Shown: in pieces, positions 40,901 to 52,900 of the stretch
Layout of the letters: each line of letters opens with the position of its first letter
How positions within the stretch are numbered: position 1 is the first letter of the stretch
Source of the DNA: Patiria miniata
Lineage: Eukaryota > Echinodermata > Asteroidea > Valvatida > Asterinidae
Direction of reading: 5' to 3'
Length of the DNA stretch: 64,000 nucleotides
Assembly (NCBI RefSeq): GCF_015706575.1
Contig: NW_024037071.1
Location: 11,211,774 to 11,275,773 of the forward strand
Program-made: the position numbers and the translations under genes
Notes under the pieces: generated by a model
Seen by the model: the letters and a program-made list of their open reading frames with translations, nothing else
What the model was told of the DNA's origin: nothing
The model's database searches: none

Positions 40901-43900
40901 GGAATAAAATCTTAAATATTAAGAAAATCATAAAATATCAACTGATGACATCATGGTGACATCATTTCAAATTTTGCATACTTGTGACATTATCTACCTA
41001 TCCACAAAGTTTTCTGATGATGGGAACTTCTGTTATGTGCGTTTGGGAAAATCACGTTTTTGATGACGTCATCGTGACGTCACACATTTTTAAAAATTGT
41101 GGGTATATACCTATTACCCTGACAAACCAACTACAAAGACATTTTTGAATTTTGCATGTTGCATTCGTGAGATATGGCTTAAAGCTCCAAAAATTCACAA
41201 AAATTATATTAAATCGCACGAGGACGTCATCTGTCATCTCGATTTTTACCTATAACACATCCCGGTCTACCTATATACCGAGTTTCAACCCAATCGAACT
41301 TACTGTTCTGTAGATGTAGGCCTTCAAAATATGCACATTTGTGATGACCTCACGTGACCCATGATGATGTAATCATGATGTCACTCTTCGAGACACAACT
41401 TCACTATAGGGTCTTTACCTGAGGTAAGTTTCATTGCAATAGGACTTTGTTTTAGGTCAAAAGTGTGTCACACCAAAAACGTGTACAAAGTCAATGGGAT
41501 TTGGGGTGGACCCAAAAAGATCAAACAGAAGAAAGGAAAAAATCTGAACAACAAGAAAGGCTTTTCCGCTGTTCAACGGAAAAGCCAAAACTCAAAACAA
41601 AAAGAAAGGCTTTTTCACAAATTTGCGAAAAAGCCAATAAAGTAAAAACTAGAGCTATGTCTGTTCAAACAGAACATAGGGCTTTGTCGCAGCTATCTTT
41701 GTCTTTTTGCAGTCACTTTTTAAAAAGTTTAATACAGTTAAAGGTTAAGGATAGTGCCCTCTACGTTGATGACGTTTTGATGCGCTTGCCAGCGCCATGC
41801 AGTACATATATGAACATATCCAAATACAGTCTTGGGCCAAGACTATATAGGAAAGTCTGCAAGTGCCATCAATTACAATTTGTAAAAACATCAAATTCAT
41901 ATTTTAACAGACCTGCCAATTAGTACGATTCTGCCGTATTTTGTACAGAATTTGTAGAAAATACGACTACGTTTTTCCCCCATAAAATACGGATTTTGAC
42001 CAATTTGACACGCCTGGAAAAATCCTAGTTCAAATCGGCTGTGAGTGTAGATTTCTGCCAGATAAAATTGGCTGAAACAACGTAAATTGCAAGCAGCCAA
42101 GCAAGTGATGTACTGCATGCACGAACTGAATCTGGTTTCGCCCTTCCCACTGTATGATGTACATTATGTACATGGTATCACAAGCTAGAACCAGTCCATT
42201 CCCGGAGTGTGCCGATACTTCAAGCAGCGGCACCCCTGCCTCAAAAAATAAATGTCCGTATTCATACACACACATACCAGCAGGAGTACGTACGGCAGAT
42301 CTTATGTGCAGTCAACAGACTTTCTTTTTCTCAGTGCACGCACGCTACACAGAATACATTTTGCTGTTCGTGTACGATAGTCACAACGTGCGTGCACGTG
42401 GTGTTCCGTCATGTCAAACATGAATTGTAAAGTTTGATACTACGTTCTGAGACTAATTCAATAATCAGAAAAATCAACAATTAAAGCGGGCGGCCCAAAC
42501 TGAACCAGGTAAATCAGCCAGCAAATGCAAAAAATCGATTTCTTTTTCGGGTAGGCCAAGTTTAAAATAAAACTCTGTTTGATCCCTGAGCATTTTTTTA
42601 AACATTCAGTGCGTGCCCGTGAATTATGATTCATTTCAAGAATCAATCTGGCACTTGGCGGCGACGTGATAAAACACGAATGAGCTTAGATTATACTCAA
42701 AAGTCATATGAATTTTCAACTGCATTATACATTGTAGGTTTAATTGTTTCAAACATGAGGAAGTCTAGTCTTTAGTTTATGTTTAGATAGACTTGCTTGT
42801 ATTGAATAGATTTTAAAGCAGTTTGTTTATGAATAAGGTATATGATCAATATCCGTATTCATGCAAATTGTTTGATTGTGTTTACCACCTGCAAGGAGAC
42901 CTCTGGTCATTTTTTTTATAACTTTAATTAAGATGTATTAAAAATGGAGCATTGCAGCCACATTTATTTGTTCGTTTAGCCTGTGTATGCATATTTTTGA
43001 AAAATACAGTTTTTTTTATGAAAAATACAACTTCTGGAGACTCAGAATACAGTTTTTCGATTCCAAAGGTGGGCAGGTCTGTGTTAAAGTTCGTTTTTCT
43101 GAGACCGGTTATAAAATGGAGTGATAAAGGTGTGTAGTTGTCTTGGCATTTGACTTCAACCCGAAAAGTCAATCGATTTATTGTTACCATTTATGCTTCA
43201 CAGTACTAACAGGCGTTCCTCATGTGCATGTACCTAAGCATGTTACAGAAAAGCTAAACGTGTACATTCAAACCTGTCAACACAATAAGAAATGTGTTTA
43301 AACTATCAATACATGTTTTTCAGTGTATCACTTTGTTCCCCAATAGACCCAAGGAAACTGATGTACGTCACTACTGCCGGGCGACTTCAGAGCAGCTGTA
43401 TATTCCATGTTGTCACTCCCAGAACAGTGGAAGAAATCAAAACTGTTGTGCTGAGGAGCTTGAATGAAGCAGAGAAAATCAAGCTCAAGTCAGTTTCCTT
43501 CCCAGCATTGGGCACAGGTAAGAAGATTGCTTTCCACACCTATTTTTGAGGGATGGACATCGTGTATGAATTGCATGAAGCTGGAACTCATGACAGTTCT
43601 CATTGCGTGTAAGTCAGTCCTTAACCCTAAAAGGGCCGGGGGGGGGGGGGGGGCGGAATCCGCCCCCCCCCCCAACATTTTCCGTGATAGCCTCTAAAAA
43701 AATTTTTTCGCGACCCGAGCTGTTATGACTTTTTAGCCTCGAGCTTTGCGCATCTTTTGATACTAAAAACATAAAAATCGGACCACGGGTTGCCGCGTAG
43801 CGAAAAATTTTCCGTGAAAACTGAATTTTCGCATATACGTCGTGTACACAGAGCAGAATTGCCATTCGTACATATGAATAATTAATTAGCCATAATTCCA

Positions 43901-46900
43901 AAACCCTTTGACCTATAGTCATGAAATTTCTTGGGTATGTTTAGGAAGAGTTGCTCTATGCATGTGTTGAGTTTCAAAAAATTTCTTCACTCGATGGCCG
44001 AGATCTTAGGGGGGGGCGGAATCCGTCCCCCCCCCCCCCGGCTGAGAGATGGTCAAAATAACCCGGCCCCTTTAGGGTTAAACCGTGAGTGCGAGTCTGA
44101 TAGACTCCTTAGTGTCATGTCCAAATGTGAGTCTGAGTCCTTTGGGTCTGAGTCTGATTCCGAGTCACAAGTCACTTAAAAGATTCAAGAAAAAAAAGTG
44201 ACACAAAACCCAGAAGTGCATGGGTAAAATAAACGAAACAATCGTAGATTTTCCTTGTAAAACAGCATAATGTTTTAATGGTTACTCAGTACCGAAGAAG
44301 ATGCATGGTACAATTTAAGTAAAATGTTATCATTCCAATTAAATAATAATATTTTGCCCAAAAAATTGTCAAATTTATAAAAAGGGCATTATTTGTCATT
44401 TTGCTGTCAAGTCAGAATCAATTACATCGAGTCTGAGTCCCATGTCCAATTGTGTCAAATCTGACTGTCGAGTCCGAGTCTCTGATAATATTTGGTGATT
44501 TAAGCCTGAGTTTGAGTCGCCAAATGTGTGACTCGTGTAAGACCTGAGTCTGAGTCACAAGTCGTACATCTCTGGTATACGCCTGGTATGCCTGGCTAAT
44601 TTTCAACTTAATGTGCACAAATCACGAGACACATTGGAGACAAAAACGGGCAGCGTAGATAGCATTAAATTTTTTAAGTGTTATAGAAGATCAGTAAATA
44701 GGCTTTTGATTTGTGAGGGGTCTGTGAATCTGTTACAAGGAAAAATATCCTGTGAGTAAACTCAATGTGAATTTTATCAAATTGTACAATGTACTGAGGT
44801 TAAATTTCCAAAAGCACTGTCTTCTGAACAAAATTTGAAATTCTCTGTTTGTATTTTGGGCCGAGTCTACTGTCTGTTAATACTTATTTTTTAGTATATA
44901 AACTTCTTCTTTTTTTCAATTTATTTATTTGTAACTAATCAATTTAAAATATATTTAGGTGTATATATTTTTTTTGTAATTACATTTATGAATCGATGTT
45001 GCACAACCTGTTAATTGCTTAAATTTGCTGATTTTTACTAAATTGTGTGTACATAAAGTTATCAGCATAAGCTACATGTAGTAAGGATACCCTCATTAAA
45101 TACTGTTATACATTTTAGTGTAATAAAACAGATTCAAAACAACATTTGTTTTTCAGGCCAAGCTGGTCAATCAGTTGCCGATTGCGCTAGTGCCATAATG
45201 ACAGCTGTCGGTGAATTTGCAGTCCGTAAGAAGCCTCAATATCTCCGTCTCATCCGTCTAGTCATATTCCAGCGAGACATGGTTTCTGGATTTCAAGATG
45301 CCCTGCAGAAAGAAGTTGGCACTTCATTCAAAGAGCAAAAAGGCTTTTTCTCTAAAGGCCTGGGTAAATAACTTGTTACTAAACTCATTTTGTAGCACCA
45401 CCTGCATCAAACAAATACTATTTTGGTCATTTTGCCTCTGCGGTAGATCTTAAGATCGGAACATCAATCCGCCTTAATGTTTTTGATTGCAGCAGTTTTA
45501 TTCATTTTGAAATACTATATCTGTACATAAAATTTGAGCAGTGATTGGTTGTCAGGTACTTATTCAACTTGAAATGCCCCCCCCCAAAAAAAAAAGGGAA
45601 AAAAAGAACCAGAATTCAAAAAAAGACGGAGCTTTTTGATGCCATAGCAGCTGCACCAGTGTGCCTTATATGACATCACCTTCATGCTCATGGGTATGAA
45701 AATAGCTTCAGCATTAAGAAATGGCAAATCAAAGACAGAAAAAGAACTTTCTTGAACCCAAGTAAAGTGGATTATTTGAAACTCTGTTGCATATCCCTTT
45801 AATGCACCTCTTGCTCAGTGCAAAGAGATAGAACAGCATGATTTATTTTGTGTGTTACTGTATGCAACTGTCTGCATTTGGTTGACAGGGAAGTTCATGT
45901 CTGCCTTGTCTGGTGCTATATCTGGTGCCACTGCAGATGCTTCAACAGATGACGAAAGTCTCCAAGAAACCATTATTCTCAATATCTACGCCATGGACAT
46001 GCCTTCTGTCAAGAAAGCTGCTGACAAGATCGATCAGTTCCAAGATGAGCAATATACATCTGAGGTAGACTATACATATCGTATGGCATCTTGGGATTGT
46101 TTTGGAATTTCAGTGGTTGTACTCTGTTGGCAAGACTCTGAATTTTCCAATCAATGAACTCTGATGTTGCAAATAAGTCAGTAAGATACATAGGCTTGTA
46201 AGGCATCATCCAAATTGCTTGGCTACATGTGAGAATAATGCATGAGTCTATAGGCCAGTGACGTAGTACCTTGATGCTCAGCCTTGGCCTTAACCTTTTA
46301 AACTCATCAGCCCTAATTTTGAGGTTTTTTGACTAAGTTCAAGTCCTGCACTCTTTTCAGTAGTATTCTTTATTATGTCTGAGTAATTTATATACCATCT
46401 GAAAGCTTGTGAGCTAGGCAATAAAACATATTAGATAAAGATCCAACTATGACCCCCTCCCTCTCTCAATGGCTGCCATTTTAAAACCAAAATTTTTGGG
46501 TTGTTTTAGTCCTTTTTTGTTAGGTTTTGGCCACAAATGTATGAAAACAAACTGCTAGAAGACTTTTGCATGCATTGCTACAAAATATAACTCTCATTTA
46601 ATGAGAAAACACCTAAAAAAGCAATTATTGTAATATTAACCGACCAAAAATGACATAAATAATGCAGGTTTGGTGCAAAATGTATACATTTTCAAGCAAT
46701 CCATGCAATCAGTTATTCACTATTCCATGAGACCGAAAAGGATTTTTTTGTAAAAATACAATATGCCTTCCACTGAGTGTATATTGCTAAATGTTTCCTT
46801 GCATAAATTGTGACATAAAATTTAGAATATTATTCAAGTATCAGTATGATCATTATGGCTTTTATGCCAATGAAAAATACTGGGAAAATATACACATCAG

Positions 46901-49900
46901 TGTACAATGTACATGTGCATGTTACAAGTACATGTCATTCAGAAGATGTGCATCGCTGTCTCGCTATCTCCTTTCTCATCACTTTGTCGCCCAAATCGAG
47001 AAGATTTAAAACATCTTTGTCAACTAAGTTCCTCTTGAGTTGTTCTTTGTTATCTGTAGTTTTTAGTAGAGCTTCCCCGGCATATTTCTGCAGTAATTAG
47101 GGCAAAACAGGTGACAAAAAAGCGTACTTGATTTCACGAACGGTCACAACACAAATTGCAAAGCATGCGCGGTAAACAACAGAGGTCTGGCATCTTTCTC
47201 ACTTCACCTATGAAAACGTAATTTCGATACATAAACAAACACCACCATTGGGTAGCCAGTCTATAAAGCTAAAAAATTGTATTAATATTAGTCAAAAGAG
47301 GGAGGAAAACACAAAGTACAATATTCTGAAAATGTTGATCGCCAACGATCGATTTTACGCAGGGCTGAGTTGAAAGGGTGAAGGTTGCCTTAAGGCTGAA
47401 TTTTAGGGCCATGGCCTTGGCCTTAAGGCTTGGGGGCAAAATCCTTGGCCTTGGCCTTGAGGGATCAATGCCTTGCAATTTTGAGTCGAGGCTCTTCAAG
47501 GCCCATTGATTTTGGCATTTTCTGGATCATTTTCTGGATCATTTTCACTTTAAATTTGTATTCTTTCTGTTTTGCAAACATAAAACTCTGAGTCAGTTCG
47601 CCACAAAGTCTGTAATCTACACACATCCTGGATTTGTGTGTTGACACACTTTCAGTTTGACAGCTTACCATGCTTGTTACATGTACATGTACCATGGTCC
47701 CATTTTAGGAGTGTATTGGGAAGGAGCATATTCATACATGTAGCCTTCATTATGTGTTAGAGCCATATAGGCAGTGGCTTCAGCCGCTTCCATATGGGTG
47801 TGTGTAATTTCCGGCCATAACCAAGAAATTTGGATGCAGCCTAACTTGCTATAGTCCATCATTTGCAGCTGTCCCAAAAGTAGCTGGCATGATTATTGTT
47901 GAAAAACATACTTGGTTGAAAGATAGTAAGGGGACTAAACTCCCTGTGAAGTTATTCTTTCTGGCAAGCTGTCATTTTGAAGTAATCAATGAAAGAAGGC
48001 CTTTCCAAAGGTGCTTCTTAAGACGCACCGTAGCAAAATATTAATTAGTAGTTCGTTTTGTTATTTGGCACAACGCACACGCACCCCCGGTTGCTATTCG
48101 TCAGATCAATGCGCGACATCGCGTAGCTGCAATTGGCTCAGCGAGAATGTGTCTCGGACGCTGAATTCAGGCGCAATTCAAACCATGATTCAGCAATTTT
48201 TGATTTGAAATTGAGATCCTAGAATGCTGTTTTCTTGGAATATACAGCTGAAGCTGAGCTGAAACTTCATCAGGTTAGTTGTTCAGTACCCTTCTTCAGA
48301 TTTTGAGCACTTTTGTTGCTTCAAACGAACAAAATGCACAAATTACAAATGATGGACTATATCTTTAAATCACTGCAGTGTAACCTTTTGATTACTTCAA
48401 ACTTTCCTGCCAGACTTGAGACTGCACAGTTGCAGTTCTCAGTTGTGAGGTTTACTGGCTAGCCCGCAAGTCGGAGATAATTTGCAACACATAACTGTTC
48501 TAGACCAGTGAAATCACAGGTTAAAAAAAACAGGACAATAACAGCCAGGACACTTCGTCATTGTCCAAACTGCAGTATTGGGACTGTTCCACCTACAAGA
48601 GATAATTATTGAATTTAATATGTCCCACTGGACCTTGTTTTTCTATTATATATTTGTAATGCAGTTCTAGTATTCCATTTCCTTACAGAATCTATCCGAT
48701 GAACATGGAATGATAGACAAGATGACAGATGCACACGGAGCTATACTCAAAGAAATTGAGAGGAAGCATCACGTATGTAGTCATTATTAAATATTCATTA
48801 AACATTATAGGGCTAAATAAGGGAAAAAAGTGGAGTTTACTACGCTTAATTTACCCGTAGAGCATTACTACAAATGAAATATTCTCCTAGAGGGGCTAGC
48901 CATTCACTAGGATTTATTTCCCACAGTACCGTGTGGCCCAGCCACCATGACTCGTCCTCTTTTCTTTTGACGCATGCCACAGGAAAGACCTGTTTTGCAA
49001 GAGCTCCTACATTTGCTGTTGTCTGTTTTTTCTAAGCCTTTTTAGTTACACTAAATTATTTGCAGTTGTCGTCTACGTCTTTCTTGTTATCTTTGAGTAT
49101 TCTACAGTTTTGTTGATGCATTTGGCAGGAAGAGTTAGCAGAGCTGCACCTGCCTCATACCTGCACCATGTTTTCATAATTCTGTACTCCCCTCTTCCAA
49201 TGACTAGTTGCTTGTAAAGTGGAGCTGCATTATTCCCAAACCTCGGCAATTCACACTCTGCATCTAGGCAGTCATGCTGCTTTGCCTGCATGGCATTGAC
49301 CAAAGCTATTCAGGGTTCGACCTTAACTTTTTTGTTCACTAGCCAGCCAGGCTACTGAAACAGGCTCTTAACTAGCCCGTGGGTTTTTTCACTATCCCGC
49401 ATGTTTTTGTTTTACTTTTATAGAATGTCCCTTATCAACAATGTGCATACATGTAAAACGTGTATAGAGCCTGAAAGTTGACCCCATGTGGCGTGCTTCA
49501 GGGCCCCTTGAAAAGGAAAATTAACGTGTAAAAGTCAGAGTTTTTTAAATTAGTTTTGGTACATTGATTTCTTAAAAAAATTACCCTCAGAATTTTATGG
49601 AAACCAAAAATGTGCATGACGTGAAGGATTCCTGTCAAACTGCGCTCCACTTGTCCTACCTCCGCAACTCTGCTCTCTGATGTACAGTCATGCCATACAG
49701 TTTCACTGTTAAGGTTCCGTTTTTCTTCTTTTTCACGAAAAGGGTTACTCGCTACTTCATCCTGCTGCATACCTGGTATCACTGTCACCCTTGTCCTTGC
49801 TTTGTAGCCAGGCAGACTTGTGCTGCTGTGCTGTACAGTATTTCTGCTATAAATGCACCATGTTATCATTCCCAAAAAAAGGGTTCTCACTTGTTCTGTG

Positions 49901-52900
49901 TGTTCCGTCTGTATTATTAAAGGCCCAGAATGCATGGTCACCTATATCTATAGGTTTCTATCACTCCCATTGTGTAAAATCAATTCTGCTGTTGTTCCCT
50001 CACAGTGGCACACCCAGGATTTGGCTTGGGGTTTTGGGGGGGGGGAGGCTCACCAAAAAAATTCACAAATATTGTCAAAATTTTGTTGTTTTTTTTGAAG
50101 GGGGGGGGGGGGAGAATAGACTATTTTGACATTGGTGGCGCCATTTATACCCCCATTATACTACTAGAGAATAGGCCACATATGTACATAAATGTATCAC
50201 CTCGGTCAAATTGTGGAACTAAAAAAAATTGGGGGCCCCCCCCCCAATTTTTTTACAACCGCTTGGGAGAGGGGGCTCAAGGCCCCCCCCCCCTTAGGTG
50301 CGCCACTGAGCCCTCAGGACATCAACTCGGGATATTTCTGTCAAATAGAGCTGCGCCTACCTAACCTCGGCAACCCATGTAGCAAAAATGTTTAGGTTAA
50401 ATTCTCCCACTCTACAAGTATGTAATTTTCTTTAAAATAATAAATGTAGCGGGATGTTCCCAATGTTTTTGAATTTTTATCCTGGAATACACCACTGCTA
50501 CTGCTCTTGCTTTCCGGATATATTTTTTGGACCCATCCCCTTTAGGGCTATCCGAACCGCAGCTTTAAGCCCATTTGCATTAACCCATCCTTGGGTCGGC
50601 TTTGTTGTTGAACCTGCCTCTTTTGGATTTTCTCCACCTAACTCTGGTATTGTAGACACAAACCTACAGGAACAGCACCCCCTTTCTGGCAACGTACTAC
50701 TTCTGTCCTTGTTCTGACTTATTCTTGCCAAACAGCTCTGTCGGATTTTAGCAAGAATTCTGTCAGAAAAGCCACCAATCCCGTAGAGAAGGTACCGTGT
50801 AGCGTGCAGTATAGCACTTGCAAGCAGGGAAGGTTATTGCTTCCTCGACCTAAATATGCCTGTACGTCTACTCCAATAACCGACTTGAATAACTTGTTCT
50901 CTGCTTTGTACACGGCCTATGGAAATTGCTACCAGATTTGGACGGAGTAGTCTGATTGGTTAAGAATCAAAAGAATGTAAATATTCATGTTACACCTTAC
51001 GGCTTAGAGCATATGCACACACGTCATCATCATTATCATCTTCCTATACTTTGCAGAAACCCCCGCTGGAGTATACTCGCACATTGGTTAAAGTGCAAAC
51101 AAGCAGGTGCAGACATAACTCGAGGCATAAAAAGACAAATATGTGCAAGTAAAAAAAAAGAGCTATTTTGGGACAGCTTGGTTATCTGAAGGTGACACCA
51201 TTCACTCTGGTCTTGAAGACATCCAGGGTTGGTGACTCAACAACTTGCTGGGGCAGTGAGTTCCACAGGCGGATGGTGTCTGGGAAGAAGGAACCCTTCA
51301 GTAAGGTTGTACGGGTGGGTGGGATGAGGAATTTCTGGCTGTTGCCTCTGGTAGATGAGTTGACCGGGATAAGGTGGTTGTCTGGGATGTCGATGAGTTT
51401 GTTGGTGATCCGGTACATCATTGTGACTTTGGAGATGGCTCTTCGGTGATGTAGAGACTCCCAACCCAGTTTACTCAGCATGGTGTTGACACTGCTGTCT
51501 CTGGAGTAGTTATTCATAATGTACCGGGCAGCACTACGCTGGACAGATTCAATTTTGGTGATGTTCCTTTTTGTGGAAGGGTCCCATACGCAACTGGCAT
51601 ACTCAGCAATAGGCCGCACAAGGGTGGTATAGCAGCGGGTCTTTACTTCACGAGGGCAGTTGCTCAAGTTGCGTCGTAGGAAGCCAAGGGATCTCAAGCA
51701 CTTCTTGGAGGTGGTGTCTACATGTCTGTTCCAGGATAAGTTGTCAGTGAGTTCTACCCCTAGGTATTTAGCTGATGGTACTGCCTTCAGAGGGTGGTTG
51801 TGGATGGAATAAGTGAACTTTACCGGTTTGCGACGTTTGGTGATGTGAAGTACTTGACATTTCTCTGGATGAAACTCCATGAGCCATTTCCTCTCCCACT
51901 CCTGCATGGTGTTGAGGTCCTGCTGGAGATGGTCGGCATCGTCGATGTTGTTTATGACACGGTAGATAGCACTGTGTCAGCAAACAGTCTAACACTGGAG
52001 TCTTCAGAAATACAGCCTGGGAGGTCATTGATATAGGCCAAGAATAGAAGGGGGCCAAGGACAGTACCCTGGGGTACGCCGGATGACACAGGGGATTGAG
52101 CTGACGACTCCCCCTCCAGGACAACTTTCTGGACTCTACCCTGAAGGAAGTTGCTGATCCAGGTAAGTGCACTGCCATTGATGCCGTAGTAATTCAGCTT
52201 ATGGAGGAGACGAAGATGGGGAACTTTATCAAATGCCTTCGAAAAGTCCAATAGTATGAGGTCAGTTTGAAGACCTTCATCCAGGTTGTGGGCAATGTCA
52301 TCCATGGTGATGATGAGCTGGGATTCACATGAGCGGGCTTTACGGAAACCGTGTTGATTGTCAGACAGGATGTTGTAAGCCTGGAAGTGCTGCATGATGG
52401 AGCTGTGTATGATATGCTCTAGAAGTTTGCAGCAGATGGCTGTGAGTGAGATGGGCCTGTATAGTTGGCTGGTTTATTCCTATCTCCTTTCTTGAACACA
52501 GGTGCAACGGTGGCTGATTTCCATATTTCAGGGAGATCCCCACTGTCCAACGAGGCTTGATACAAGATGGAGAGTTCAGGTCCAAGGCTGTTAGCAAGTT
52601 CTTTCACAGACGAGCTGGAATATTATCTGGGCCGGTGGCTTTATGAGGATTTATTTTCTTCAGCAATTTGATTACGCCGTTGACATTTATCTGTATGTGA
52701 TCCATAGTAGGAAATGGACTAGGGCCAAGGACTGGCATGGTGGATGGATCCTCATCTTTGTTGAAGACAGAACAAAACTGGTCATTGAGAATATTTGCCT
52801 TATCCTTACTTCCAGTGTATGTAGCTCCTCTGGGGCCACGAAGAGGGGCAACACCATTGTTGTCACAGCGCTTGCTTGAGATATGGCTTCAGAAACGCTT

